Shown in pieces: positions 17,407 to 27,666 of a stretch of DNA of 64,000 bases. The DNA is from a virus. The stretch is from IMG/VR virus record IMGVR_UViG_3300030012_002828, positions 1 to 64,000 of that record; one strand, 5' to 3'. Position 1 is the first letter of the stretch. Each line of letters starts with the position of its first letter. The position numbers and the translations under genes were made by a program. Under the pieces are notes generated by a model that worked only from the letters and a program-made list of their open reading frames with translations, had not been told where the DNA came from and ran no database searches.

Positions 17407-19983
17407 ATGATAGACATGAAAGATTTATCTGAAGAATTAAGAGAACAACTCTTAAATGCAGCATCAAGAGAAAGGATGTCTGATGCAAGAAAAGAGCGTT
17501 TCAAAGATTTATTAGAAAGCGAAGGGTTTGAATTAACAGATACACAGTTTGAAATAATAATGACTAATCTGAGAGATTACTTAGATGATGGTAAATATTT
17601 TTTTGGTACAAACCCTAATGTAGATAAGTTATTGGATTATTTTATGTTTGATAAAAGGACAATAGCACAAGCAGTACCCACTACAAATCGACAAAGGTTT
17701 AGAGCAGGTGTAATAGATGCAATAGATAATTCAAGAATTATAGAATTAACATACGAAGGCTTGCAAAACAAGGATGAGATTATTGAAAGATTAAGCGAAG
17801 GTTTAAACGCTGAAAAAAATCCAAGAACAGGATTAGTATTATTAACAGATAAAGAAAAACAATCTTTTAAAAAATTGTTAAAAGTATTAGAAAAAGGAGA
17901 TACTGATACCAAACTAACAAGAGCAGAAGTACCATCTTTTGAAACTTTAGATTTGTTAGAAGAATCTTTAGTGAATGTTTCAGTAATGCCAGTTGAATCA
18001 AGATTAAAAATATATAATTATTGGGAAGGTATAGAAAATAAATTTGATGAGTTTAGTGATGCGGTTAATGCGGTGGATGGTCTACAAGATGATTTATTAG
18101 CAGCCTTTAGAGAAAGGGGAGTTAATGTTATTGAACAGGCGGAAGAAAGTAATCCTTACGAAGATGCATTTGCTAATCTAACATCAAATAGTATTTTTCC
18201 TTCTTACATAGTTAAATTTAGTTCTGTTAAAATAGAAGATGAGTCTGACGAAAGAATGGCATTGAAATTATTTAAGAAATTTTTTAATATGTTAGGGAAA
18301 GAAATACCTGAAGAAATAAAAGAAAAATTAAAAGATGCTTCGAGTGATGCAGATGCAAGAGAACAAAGTGCTTCCGGTACTTTTGCTGATTATGATACGG
18401 GTGTTCCGATAGGTTATATTGATACTACTGTTAGTGATGACTTGACAGAAGAAATAGAACAAGCACAAGAAATGATTGATAGGACTATGGTTGAAAAATT
18501 TGTAGACCCATTATTTAGCATTCTAATTAATAATAATAATATTTCAGGAGAATATACTGATGAAATTATAAGTCGAGCAAAGGAGTTAATAGAAAGTAAA
18601 CTTAATTTGGGTAAATTAGGTAAATTTACAAAAGATTTAAAGAAAATTGTTGATAATCAATTAGATGAGTTTTTGGATAATTATAAAAGTTCAAGAGCAG
18701 TTAATTCAATGATAGAAAGAAATGAATTTTATTTACCTTTAATGAATAATAATGAAACCATAGAATATTTTGATTCTTTAAGTGTAGCCATTACAATTTT
18801 TTATTATGAAAATGGTGCTGGCCCAAAACAAAAAACATTTAATAAATATTCTGAGGCTTCTAAATTTGTTAATGATAATATTAAAAATTTCTTTAGTAAT
18901 GTTGGTTCGTTTATTGAATTGCAATCAGAAGTAGAAAAATTGTTAGAACGCCCCTATCAACCTAAATTTGGTGGTAAAAAGGGTAAAGGTACAGGTACAC
19001 AATATCAATTTTTAGGCGGTATCACAAGACCAACAATAACAAGATTAGCAGAAGCAAATATAGAAAGAATGAAAGAAATAGAACCTTTAATAAAATTGAT
19101 AGAAGAATATATTATTAAACCTCTAACAAGTAAAAATGTATTGTTTGATGATTTACCTGAATTCTATACATCTAAAGAATTTAAAGATTTTCCTAAGATA
19201 TTACAAAGTAGTAATGTAAGTATGGCAAGAAGGGCTATTACGGCAGGGTCTGAACCTATTGTAGAACTTGATGATTACATTAAAATAAATTCATTTTTAT
19301 ATAAACTATCTGTAAAAGAACAATTATATTACAGCGATAGTTTGAATACACAATTTGAAGATGCTGTTGATGCTTATACAAAATTTTTCTCTCATGTAGA
19401 TTCTATTGTTGATGAAGATGATAATGTTAGAATGCCGGATATTATAGATAATACAACAATTATGTTTGGTGATACTTTATACGAAATTGCTAAGGCAACT
19501 GAAAGTGATAGCGAATTGAATGAAATAGAATTTATGGGAGAACCTTTACCTTATTGGAATAAAAAACAAGAAGAAACAGGGGCTTCTGTTGAAAGCCTAA
19601 TTAGATTAGTAGATTCACCAGAATGGGAAAGATTTGTTGCCGAATCAACAATTAAAGGTATAAAAACACAAAACGAAAGATTAATTAAAAGATTAAAAAG
19701 TAGTGATTTAAAATTAACAGGGCCGATAACCCATGCTATGCTTCAAGCAACAGATATGATTAGAAAAATGAATGGGGAACAAATATACTATGCAAGATAT
19801 GATATTTCAGAAATAGACGATATAGAATATGTTGTTAATCTAATAGAAAAAGAAAATAATGTTGATTTATATGGTATAGATATTTATAATATAGTTAAAA
19901 GTCAATCTTCCTTTAATGATATAGCAAATAATTTAGGTTTATCAACCGAAATAGTGTATAAAGTTAAGGGGTTATTTAGATGA
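17407..19983 (+). CDS. Large helical protein of unknown function
   Basis: 858 residues without a W tag, beginning M-I-D-M-K-D-L-S-E-E-L. Long charged helices predominate; there are no transmembrane segments and few Cys. It starts 3 bases after the previous stop and overlaps the next gene by 4 bases. A structural or virion-internal role is inferred from the operon only. Confidence 0.7.
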   Translation: MIDMKDLSEELREQLLNAASRERMSDARKERFKDLLESEGFELTDTQFEIIMTNLRDYLDDGKYFFGTNPNVDKLLDYFMFDKRTIAQAVPTTNRQRFRAGVIDAIDNSRIIELTYEGLQNKDEIIERLSEGLNAEKNPRTGLVLLTDKEKQSFKKLLKVLEKGDTDTKLTRAEVPSFETLDLLEESLVNVSVMPVESRLKIYNYWEGIENKFDEFSDAVNAVDGLQDDLLAAFRERGVNVIEQAEESNPYEDAFANLTSNSIFPSYIVKFSSVKIEDESDERMALKLFKKFFNMLGKEIPEEIKEKLKDASSDADAREQSASGTFADYDTGVPIGYIDTTVSDDLTEEIEQAQEMIDRTMVEKFVDPLFSILINNNNISGEYTDEIISRAKELIESKLNLGKLGKFTKDLKKIVDNQLDEFLDNYKSSRAVNSMIERNEFYLPLMNNNETIEYFDSLSVAITIFYYENGAGPKQKTFNKYSEASKFVNDNIKNFFSNVGSFIELQSEVEKLLERPYQPKFGGKKGKGTGTQYQFLGGITRPTITRLAEANIERMKEIEPLIKLIEEYIIKPLTSKNVLFDDLPEFYTSKEFKDFPKILQSSNVSMARRAITAGSEPIVELDDYIKINSFLYKLSVKEQLYYSDSLNTQFEDAVDAYTKFFSHVDSIVDEDDNVRMPDIIDNTTIMFGDTLYEIAKATESDSELNEIEFMGEPLPYWNKKQEETGASVESLIRLVDSPEWERFVAESTIKGIKTQNERLIKRLKSSDLKLTGPITHAMLQATDMIRKMNGEQIYYARYDISEIDDIEYVVNLIEKENNVDLYGIDIYNIVKSQSSFNDIANNLGLSTEIVYKVKGLFR

Positions 19984-20540
19984 AAATAACATTTAAGATT
20001 GAACCCGCAACTGTTAGTGAATCAGTTTATATTTCTAAGTTCAAAGAAGATTGGAATTATGAAAGAAAGTCAAGAGGTGATATGAGTGCAATTACATTTA
20101 CTTCACCAAATAGGGTATTTTTTATTGCTACGATATTAACCCCTAAAGAATATGAAGGTAAATTAGCAGGCTATTGTGGTTATGGTATACATTCCGATGT
20201 TATTATAGAACAAGGTTCTTATGTTTTAGGTGGCCTTGCTGTAACAAAAGAAGGTAGTAATGCTATAAATTTAAGAGGAAATGGTGTTTATTCTGCTTTA
20301 AGAAATAAAAGAAATAATGTTGTAGAAAAACTCGCTAAAGAAAAGGGTGTACCATTTTTAGTTTTATTAGGATTAAAATCAACAGCACATGAATATTATA
20401 GAAATAGAGGATATGTAGAAAATTCTGAAAATATCCCAGAATGGTGTTTAAATAAAATAAAAGGAACAGGTAAAACTTGGTTTGTTTATAATGAAAATAT
20501 TGCTATGAAGAAAGCATGGGATATAATAAAAGGTAGGTGA
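19980..20540 (+). CDS. GNAT-family acetyltransferase-like protein
   Basis: 186 residues. A strand followed by L-A-V-T-K-E and then R-G-N-G-V-Y-S-A-L (about residues 83-103) fits the acetyl-CoA-binding motif of GNAT enzymes, and A-H-E-Y-Y-R-N-R-G-Y (about 136-145) fits their C-terminal motif. It probably transfers an acyl group to an amine; the target is unknown. It lies immediately before the large terminase, and its stop is followed by that gene's binding site. Confidence 0.65.
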   Translation: MKITFKIEPATVSESVYISKFKEDWNYERKSRGDMSAITFTSPNRVFFIATILTPKEYEGKLAGYCGYGIHSDVIIEQGSYVLGGLAVTKEGSNAINLRGNGVYSALRNKRNNVVEKLAKEKGVPFLVLLGLKSTAHEYYRNRGYVENSENIPEWCLNKIKGTGKTWFVYNENIAMKKAWDIIKGR

Positions 20541-20545
20541 AGGTA

Positions 20546-21961
20546 ATGGATTTACTTACAGAAATGGATTTAGAAATGTCTAAAGACAATTTTCCTTATT
20601 TTTTTGAAAAGGTATTAGGTTATGAGTTAGCAGATTTTCATCAGGAATGGTTAGACCTTGTAAATAATACTTCACGCACAGTAATTATTTGTAGTCGTGA
20701 CCACGGAAAATCAGTTTTTTTCCATTCATGGTGTGTTTATCAATTATGTTTTCAAGAACCGCCATATCAAATGCTTTACATTTCTTCTAACCATAAACAG
20801 ACAATGGTACATATGAAAGACATAGATAGAATGTTCACTAATATTCCACAATTAAAGAAGTTTAAACCGAGAGGTGGTTGGGCTGTTGGGGCTATGCGAT
20901 TAACTAATGGTAATGAAATATTAGAGCGTTCAGTAGGTTCTCAGATTCGTGGTCTACACCCTCAAGAAATTATTATTGATGACCCTCTAAAAGAATTTAG
21001 TATGACGGCTATTCAAAGAGTTACGGATTGGTTTTGGGGAGATATGATTCCTACACTTCACCATACTGCTTCTCTAAGAATGGTTGGAACTCCATTTACC
21101 TATACAGACATATTTGTACAATTGGAAGAAAACCCCGCATACAATGTCGAGAGATACCCTGCAATTAAACAAGATGGTTCAGCACTTTGGCCTAATCGTT
21201 GGAGTTTAGAAATGCTCGAAGAAAGAAAAGTAGAAATAGGTTCATCTAAATTTACAAGAGAATATCTTTGTGTTCCTATCAGTACAAATACTATGCTTTT
21301 TGCCCCCGATGCTATCAAAGCCTGTAAAAATCCCTATGCTTCGCTTGAGGGAGTTGCGAGAGATGATTATAGATATTACATAGGATATGACCCTGCTATT
21401 TCTGCAAATGGTGACTATACTGTAATGATGGTCTTAGAGGTTGATGATAATATGAATAAGCAGGTAGTACATATGTTTAGAGCAAAGGGTCTTGACTTTC
21501 GAGAACATATTAATCATATAATGGAATTGTGTAGAAGATATAAACCTGAAATTGTTATGATAGAAACTAATACCTTTGCTAAGGCTTTTGCTATGGAATT
21601 AAAAAACATATCAGATTTTCCTGTTAAAGAATTTACTATGAGTAGAAAGAAAAAGGAAGAGATTATTTTAAATTTACAGATGAATATTGACAATGGAAAA
21701 CTTATTTTACCTACACAAAATGAAAAATCAAGAGCAGTTACAGATATGATAGTACAGGAATTAGGTGCTTTTGGTATTAATGCACATGGTAAAATTGAAG
21801 GTGTAGGCGCACATGATGATATAGTTATTGCTCTCGCATTAGCCAATTATGCAACAAAAACATTTAGCGATGCATTTATAGACATTGACAGTAGTGGACT
21901 ATTTAATTCTCCTACTGTTACACCGAGTAAGGGAGGTGGCTTTTTTGGTATTAATACTTAA
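20546..21961 (+). CDS. terL: Terminase large subunit
   Basis: This is the motor and nuclease that packages DNA into the procapsid. The ATG at 20546 follows GGTGAAGGT. In the 471 residues I see an ATPase with a Walker A-like S-R-D-H-G-K-S (50-56), a Walker B I-I-I-D-D-P (142-147) and a coupling motif G-T-P (181-183). The RNase H-like nuclease has D282, E340 and H-D-D (423-425) as metal ligands. All key residues are present and the length is normal. The start of the next gene overlaps its end. Confidence 0.95.
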   Translation: MDLLTEMDLEMSKDNFPYFFEKVLGYELADFHQEWLDLVNNTSRTVIICSRDHGKSVFFHSWCVYQLCFQEPPYQMLYISSNHKQTMVHMKDIDRMFTNIPQLKKFKPRGGWAVGAMRLTNGNEILERSVGSQIRGLHPQEIIIDDPLKEFSMTAIQRVTDWFWGDMIPTLHHTASLRMVGTPFTYTDIFVQLEENPAYNVERYPAIKQDGSALWPNRWSLEMLEERKVEIGSSKFTREYLCVPISTNTMLFAPDAIKACKNPYASLEGVARDDYRYYIGYDPAISANGDYTVMMVLEVDDNMNKQVVHMFRAKGLDFREHINHIMELCRRYKPEIVMIETNTFAKAFAMELKNISDFPVKEFTMSRKKKEEIILNLQMNIDNGKLILPTQNEKSRAVTDMIVQELGAFGINAHGKIEGVGAHDDIVIALALANYATKTFSDAFIDIDSSGLFNSPTVTPSKGGGFFGINT

Positions 21962-23342
21962 ACAAGATGAAATTGATGTTGAAGAATTAGAACGAAATGT
22001 TGAAGAAATCAAAAGGGTTAAACAACAACAAGATATGTTAGAAGAATCTGTTAAACCTATTAAGGAAAAACTTAAACAAACATTTGGTAAATCAAATGTA
22101 TCTAAATGGATTACTACACAATATGGAGATGAAGTGGAGATATTAAAAGAAATTTCTAAAACACTAAAAATTAATTTATCTGAAGCAACGAGTTATATTA
22201 CACAACTACCCGTAGAACCAATTGTCGCTGAAAAGAATATTCCTGATTTAGTTAAAGAATTAAGAGGTATGAGAAGAAAATTAAAAGGAGATTCTAAAGA
22301 TAAATTATCTAAAGGGATAGATTATTTAATTACAGCATATGAAAATTATGTTCAGAAAAGTTTAGATTCAATTTATTGGTTAAAGCCGTATCAATCAGGA
22401 TTTAGTAGATTGGGGTATAGCCCATCACATATTCAAAAATTGCATAATATAAAAGACGGAGAAACAAGAACTAAAATTATAGAACTTTGTTGTAAAATGT
22501 GGGAAAGTGATTTAGAAAAGAAAAGTTTGGATTATGGTACAGAATACTCAAAGCATTGTGTTATTTTAAATGAAAGTAAAAAAGAACTAAGAAAAATACT
22601 TAAAGATATTCCGCATCAATCTATTAGAAAGGGTAAAAAAGAAATGATAGAAAAAAGTGTTAAAGAAATTTTATGTAATAATCAAGGCTTATCTTCCAAT
22701 GAAATACATTCAAGGTTATCAGATGGTCATTCTAAAATATCAACACCACAGTCTATTTCTAAAATGTTAATGAAGATAGATGCCACTAAAGTAGATAATG
22801 AATATTATTTAGTTAAACCCTTAATTAAAAAAGATTTATATTCTTATGTAGCAGGTTTTATTGATTCAGATGGTTTTATTACTATGGATTCATCAACAGC
22901 ACCGAGAGTAGGTATGATTGCTACGGGTCAAAGAGGTAAAGCATTTTTTCAAGAATTAGAACAAGAATTAAAATGTGGTAGACTTCACTTAGACCAAAAG
23001 GTAGGAGATAATAATAGAAGCCAACATAGACTAAATTTTTACAGTCAAAATGATATTAGTGCTATATTAGAAAAATGCTTACCACATTTAAGAATGAAGA
23101 AGGCTCAAGGTAAATTAATACAAGAGGCGATTAGAATCAAAAAATATCATAAGAAAACAGATTGGGCAAAACCAAGACTTCAAGAAATATTTAAACTAAT
23201 TAAGTATGAAAATTGGAAAGATTCAAGAGGTCAAGGTGCTAAAGAATTTGAGAAATATGATATAGACCCCGAAGTAGTAGTTAAATACCATGATAATTGT
23301 AAGATGCAATTGATGGATAGTCTTGAAAGTGGGGTGGTTTGA
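21945..23342 (+). CDS. LAGLIDADG homing-endonuclease-like protein with HTH (TTG start)
   Basis: The TTG at 21945 follows GGGAGGTGG and overlaps the terminase gene by 17 bases. The 465 residues comprise an unrecognised helical N-terminal region (1-230), a winged-helix-like stretch (about 240-295) and a LAGLIDADG-type half (signature A-G-F-I-D-S-D-G, 303-310, with Asp at the catalytic position). Such enzymes cut specific DNA sites, usually to spread their own gene. Only one clear signature is visible, so it may act as a dimer or have been adapted, perhaps to packaging. It sits between terminase and portal, a common homing site. Confidence 0.75.
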   Translation: MVLILKQDEIDVEELERNVEEIKRVKQQQDMLEESVKPIKEKLKQTFGKSNVSKWITTQYGDEVEILKEISKTLKINLSEATSYITQLPVEPIVAEKNIPDLVKELRGMRRKLKGDSKDKLSKGIDYLITAYENYVQKSLDSIYWLKPYQSGFSRLGYSPSHIQKLHNIKDGETRTKIIELCCKMWESDLEKKSLDYGTEYSKHCVILNESKKELRKILKDIPHQSIRKGKKEMIEKSVKEILCNNQGLSSNEIHSRLSDGHSKISTPQSISKMLMKIDATKVDNEYYLVKPLIKKDLYSYVAGFIDSDGFITMDSSTAPRVGMIATGQRGKAFFQELEQELKCGRLHLDQKVGDNNRSQHRLNFYSQNDISAILEKCLPHLRMKKAQGKLIQEAIRIKKYHKKTDWAKPRLQEIFKLIKYENWKDSRGQGAKEFEKYDIDPEVVVKYHDNCKMQLMDSLESGVV

Positions 23343-24979
23343 TGGGTTTAAGAGATTACTTGGGTAAATTTGTCAGAAGAAGAACACCGACCCCACTTGC
23401 TAAAGAAGTATACAATTTAGGAATACAAGAAAAAAGAAATGTTCAACATATTATTGGGCCTGTTTTATATGATGTTGCTAATCAATCAACAATAGTTAGG
23501 ACTTGTATTACTCAACTAAAGACAGAAATATTTAGAAGAGGTTATGAATGGGAAAAATCGTTTTATAAAATATGTGAAGAATGCGGTACAACACATGAAA
23601 AAGAAACTGATGTTTGTAGAAATTGTAATAGTAATAAATTAAGAAGCCCATCTAACGCACAAATAGAATATGCAAAAAAATTCTTTGAAGGGTATGTTAA
23701 TCGTTCTGAGCAAAAATTTATTGATGTATTAAAAGAATTAGAATCAGATTTAAATATTGCTGATGATGCTTACCTAATATTAGTTAAAGAATATTATTTA
23801 GATAATCAAGGTAATGTAGCATTACATAAAATAAAAGAAATTTATAGAGGCGACCCTTTAACAATGTATATTGATGTTGATGAAGAAGGAGATAGAGGTG
23901 AAGCGCATTACACTTGTGTAACACATAGAGATATTTATGCTGACAATAATGATAGTCCTTGTCCTCATTGTGGTAGTAAATTACAACCTGTTTATTATAT
24001 TAATAGAGTACATGGTAAAGACCAATACTTTGTAGAAGGAGAAGTTATGCATTTAAGTAAGTATAACCCTTCAAGGCTTTATGGCTTTTCACCTATTCTA
24101 ACTCTATGGAGTCATATTACAACATTAATTGCTATGGAAAATTATATCAATACATCTTATACAAAAGCAAGAGCACCAAGAGGTATTCTTGCTGTACAAA
24201 CTAATAACATGGAATCACTTGTAAAATATTGGAAAGGTGTCAAAGAAAAGTTAGAAAAAGACCCACACTATATTCCTATTATGGGTATTGAAACAGATGG
24301 CGGTAGTAAAGGTAGTATTGAATGGGTACAATTTATGAATACTCTAAAAGAAATGGATTACATAAATGTTAAAGATGACCTAAGAGATAGAATAGGTGCT
24401 TTTTATGGTGTAAGCAAAATCTTTCAAGGTGATACTTCAACAAGTGGTGGATTAAATAATGAAGGTATGCAGATTCTTGTAACTAATCGTTCAGTAGAAT
24501 TAGCACAAAATGTATATAATCAATACCTATTTCCATTTTTACTAAAACAGTTTGGTATTACTGACTGGTCACTTAAACTATTGCGTTCAGAAGAAGAAGA
24601 TAATGTAGCCGATTTGAGAAGAAGAGAAATTGAAATTAATCTTGCTACACAAATTAAAAATTTAGGTTTTGAAGTAGATATGGATGAAGACGGTAATTTC
24701 ATATATTCTAAACCACCACCTAAAGAAAAAGATAAACCTATGGATGGCAAATCAGATACTAAATTAGAAACAGACCCATATGCAGGAACAGATATAGATG
24801 CAAGTCAATTAGGACAATTACAAGAACAACAATTATTAGGACAACAGGGCGGTTCTATTGCACCAGAAACAAGAAATAAACCTTCTATGAGTGTTGGGCC
24901 ACCTAAAAGAAATACAGGATTACCAAAAGAAGCAGCAAATAATAATGTTGATAGAAGAACAGAAAGGAGAGTTGGTTAA
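23342..24979 (+). CDS. Portal protein with zinc-ribbon-like insertions
   Basis: 545 residues. The portal is the twelve-part ring at one capsid vertex through which DNA passes. The region from about residue 225 to 430, including S-R-L-Y-G-F-S-P and a long stem helix, matches phage portals in character, and the position after terminase agrees. Unusually, C78, C81, C92 and C95 form a zinc-ribbon-like cluster, and C192, H195, C207 and C210 a second. The C-terminus is Gln/Pro-rich. The ATG at 23342 is preceded by GGGGTGG and overlaps the previous stop. Confidence 0.88.
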   Translation: MGLRDYLGKFVRRRTPTPLAKEVYNLGIQEKRNVQHIIGPVLYDVANQSTIVRTCITQLKTEIFRRGYEWEKSFYKICEECGTTHEKETDVCRNCNSNKLRSPSNAQIEYAKKFFEGYVNRSEQKFIDVLKELESDLNIADDAYLILVKEYYLDNQGNVALHKIKEIYRGDPLTMYIDVDEEGDRGEAHYTCVTHRDIYADNNDSPCPHCGSKLQPVYYINRVHGKDQYFVEGEVMHLSKYNPSRLYGFSPILTLWSHITTLIAMENYINTSYTKARAPRGILAVQTNNMESLVKYWKGVKEKLEKDPHYIPIMGIETDGGSKGSIEWVQFMNTLKEMDYINVKDDLRDRIGAFYGVSKIFQGDTSTSGGLNNEGMQILVTNRSVELAQNVYNQYLFPFLLKQFGITDWSLKLLRSEEEDNVADLRRREIEINLATQIKNLGFEVDMDEDGNFIYSKPPPKEKDKPMDGKSDTKLETDPYAGTDIDASQLGQLQEQQLLGQQGGSIAPETRNKPSMSVGPPKRNTGLPKEAANNNVDRRTERRVG

Positions 24980-24980
24980 A

Positions 24981-25205
24981 ATGAATAACGATATAATTAA
25001 TAGAAAATTAGAACAAGCAAGAGCAAAAATAGATGCACTAAGAAAAAAAGTAAATACTGAACCAAAGGCAGCAAAAAAAACTGTTAATACAGTACCTGCT
25101 GGAGTTCAAGAACACCCACCTGTAAATAAAGGGCAGAATGAACAAACAATTCCGGGTTTTATTACAGGAGGCCCAAAAATAAATAAGAAGATGAAGGAAG
25201 TTTAA
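24981..25205 (+). CDS. Small coiled-coil protein after the portal
   Basis: 74 residues. The first 25 form a charged helix with heptad spacing; the rest is Lys/Pro/Gly-rich and probably disordered. It could bind the portal or act in procapsid assembly. Not recognised. Confidence 0.6.
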   Translation: MNNDIINRKLEQARAKIDALRKKVNTEPKAAKKTVNTVPAGVQEHPPVNKGQNEQTIPGFITGGPKINKKMKEV

Positions 25206-25207
25206 AT

Positions 25208-27439
25208 ATGCAATCTTTATTCTTAATAGATAATTTACGAAAGAGTCTTTATACAAGACTTTACTATATTTTAGTAGATAGTGATTATATTATTAAGGCT
25301 TTGTCTGACAAAGAAATAAAAGAAATGATGGACTTTGTTTCTGCTAAAAGAAATGCGATAGAAAACGCTATTCGTCAATCAAGATATGCAGATAAAAAAA
25401 TTAATTATCCAAATAGTCTATATAAGAAAAGATATGAAGAAATAGAAGAAAAATATGCAAAGTTGGATGACTCTACAAGAGGTTATGGTGCAGTAAAGCG
25501 AAGAGAACAAATGGAAGCGGAGATAAAATCATTAAATAAAAGACTTGGTGAAGATATTGCTAAAAAATATCCTTTAGAAAATTTAGAAACACAATTAATT
25601 ACTCAATATATTGAAGACAATCACAGTAATGAAACTGTAAAGGATGTTAAAAATCAATTAGAGGATTATAGACTATCAGAATTTGATAAAAGAATGGAAC
25701 AACAAAGGCAAATAAATACCGAAAGAGAACCTCAAAGATTAGAAAGACAAAGAATAAAAGATAGAAATAAAAGAATTTTTGATGAAAAATGGAAAAAGGC
25801 ACAAGAAAAATTTAAAAAACTTATGGGTAGTAGGGACAAAAAAAGTAAAATAGATATTCTTATAGAAGATTGGATGAAAAGTACCGTAAATACAAGACCT
25901 GAAGATTACAGAAACATGACTAAATTACTCGATTTTGTAGGAAGTTTGAAATATACTGATAGTAAAACTATTCCAAGACTAAAGAAATTTTTAAGCGAAG
26001 AAGAATTATCTTCTGAAGATAAAAATAAATTAAATAAAATTTTAGAAGAATTAGAAAAAGAACAAAAACAAAGAGAAAAGAAAATTGGTCGTTCTTCAAA
26101 AATAACTCCTAATGCTGCTGAAGCAAAATCTGAAGGTATTAAAGTAGGAAGAAAATCAAAAATATTTAGGAAGCATATTTCTATTAAATACGCAGGTACA
26201 GAAAGTTTAAAAATAAAAAATACTGATTATTTTTTGGGTTTTGAAAAATTAGATTTAAGAATTCCCACTTGGTACAATAGTACTATTCTTAGAGATATTC
26301 CTATGTATTGGATTGAAAAATCAGGATTTACAAAAGGTTTAGATAAATGGGAAGATTTACCAGAAGATGAAAAAACCAAATATATTAAAAAAATTGTGGG
26401 ACAATTACCAGAATATCCTAAAGTAAAACCTTTGGGTACTCTTGAATCTCTTTATAGAAATGTATGGGAAAGGCATTACAAATTAGATAACAAAGAAGAC
26501 CCCGAAAATTTTGCTTATTTTGTGCAAGGTATAAGAGATGGTCTTATGGAAACAAAGGGTGATTCAGCCGCTTCTGATTTTTTAAGTTTAAAAATGTTTA
26601 AAGAAGACACTCTACCTAAATTAGTTAAGGCTATTAAATCAAACATTGTTGTAAATACTGAAACAGGCACTATTGATTTTAGATTAGGGCCTGCTTTTGG
26701 CAAACTTATGAGAAAATATAAAACTATGGAAGAAAGAACTGATATTATTGAAGATTTAATAGATATTGTTAGAGGTAAATCTCTAAGTACAAAATATGCA
26801 GGAAGAAATGCTCAAGAATTAAAATCCATAGAAAATGACATTATTGAAATGGTTAGTGAAAAAATAGAAGGTGAAACTGTTTTATCTTATATTATTAGTA
26901 CTTTTATAAGTATGTACCCTTCAACTAAAATATTATCAAGATTATTTAAAGAAGAAAAACCCGTAGTAGAAGTAAAATATCTGACACCTATGGTTTCAAA
27001 GCCAACTTTACCTAAAAGAGAACAAAAGAAGACAGGCGTAAAACTCTTACTTAGAAGAAACTTAGATGAAACTAAAAAGTCACTTGATAATTTGTTGGTA
27101 GTAATGGGTGAAGAGGATGACATCATTATTAAAGAAGATGTAGGTATTATTTTAGAATCCTTAAACAATAAACAAAAGAAAAAGGTTAAGGCAATTTTAA
27201 ATATAGCAGACCCCACAGAATACTTCGGGCACGATTTCCTTAAGTTATCGGAACTTGTTAGAGTATTGAAAACTTTAGGTGTTGTTAAGGGAGATAAAAA
27301 ACTAAATAAAAAGATTCTTAGGTTAGAAGATGAGAATATTAAGGTAGTAAAATTAGCAGCAAGATTAAGAAAAGACTACGAAAGATTATACAAGCAATTA
27401 AGAGAAATGATATATCCAAAATTAGGTGATAAAAAATGA
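25208..27439 (+). CDS. Large helical protein of unknown function in the head operon
   Basis: 743 residues, highly charged, with a long Glu/Lys/Arg-rich coiled-coil region (about 60-330) and a more mixed C-terminal half. No catalytic motif recognised. It is placed between portal and ligase, overlaps the next gene by 4 bases, and has a GGAAG site. A minor head or internal core role is inferred. Confidence 0.7.
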   Translation: MQSLFLIDNLRKSLYTRLYYILVDSDYIIKALSDKEIKEMMDFVSAKRNAIENAIRQSRYADKKINYPNSLYKKRYEEIEEKYAKLDDSTRGYGAVKRREQMEAEIKSLNKRLGEDIAKKYPLENLETQLITQYIEDNHSNETVKDVKNQLEDYRLSEFDKRMEQQRQINTEREPQRLERQRIKDRNKRIFDEKWKKAQEKFKKLMGSRDKKSKIDILIEDWMKSTVNTRPEDYRNMTKLLDFVGSLKYTDSKTIPRLKKFLSEEELSSEDKNKLNKILEELEKEQKQREKKIGRSSKITPNAAEAKSEGIKVGRKSKIFRKHISIKYAGTESLKIKNTDYFLGFEKLDLRIPTWYNSTILRDIPMYWIEKSGFTKGLDKWEDLPEDEKTKYIKKIVGQLPEYPKVKPLGTLESLYRNVWERHYKLDNKEDPENFAYFVQGIRDGLMETKGDSAASDFLSLKMFKEDTLPKLVKAIKSNIVVNTETGTIDFRLGPAFGKLMRKYKTMEERTDIIEDLIDIVRGKSLSTKYAGRNAQELKSIENDIIEMVSEKIEGETVLSYIISTFISMYPSTKILSRLFKEEKPVVEVKYLTPMVSKPTLPKREQKKTGVKLLLRRNLDETKKSLDNLLVVMGEEDDIIIKEDVGIILESLNNKQKKKVKAILNIADPTEYFGHDFLKLSELVRVLKTLGVVKGDKKLNKKILRLEDENIKVVKLAARLRKDYERLYKQLREMIYPKLGDKK

Positions 27440-27666
27440 GCGAAGAATTAACACTATTATTAAAAGAATTAGTAGAAAGAATAAAGACTTTAGAAACAAC
27501 CGTATACAATGCAGATAATGTATTGCTTAAATCCGGTCTTGTTAAAGTAGACGGAATAAAACCATCAATACAAAGTGCAAGTAGAGTACCAAGTGCTGAT
27601 ACAATAGCAAAAATGGATTGGTCGGAAATAGATGAATTAGTAGTAAGAATGGCAGGTGAACAATAA
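27436..27666 (+). CDS. Small head-operon protein ending in a W-E-I-x-x-L-V peptide
   Basis: 76 residues after GGTGATAAAAA. The N-terminus is a short leucine-rich coiled coil. The last 18 residues (27613-27663) begin M-D-W-S-E-I-D-E-L-V, nearly matching the C-terminal peptide of the scaffold at 31986. The shared tail suggests both bind the same partner, perhaps the inner face of the capsid protein. Confidence 0.65.
   Translation: MSEELTLLLKELVERIKTLETTVYNADNVLLKSGLVKVDGIKPSIQSASRVPSADTIAKMDWSEIDELVVRMAGEQ

Noticed and set aside
20546-23342. An intein in the large terminase, because a LAGLIDADG frame follows and ends with an H-D-N-C sequence.
   Set aside because: The terminase has all ATPase and nuclease motifs before its own stop, no extein continues after the second frame, and no N-terminal splicing block is seen. 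A free-standing gene fits better.
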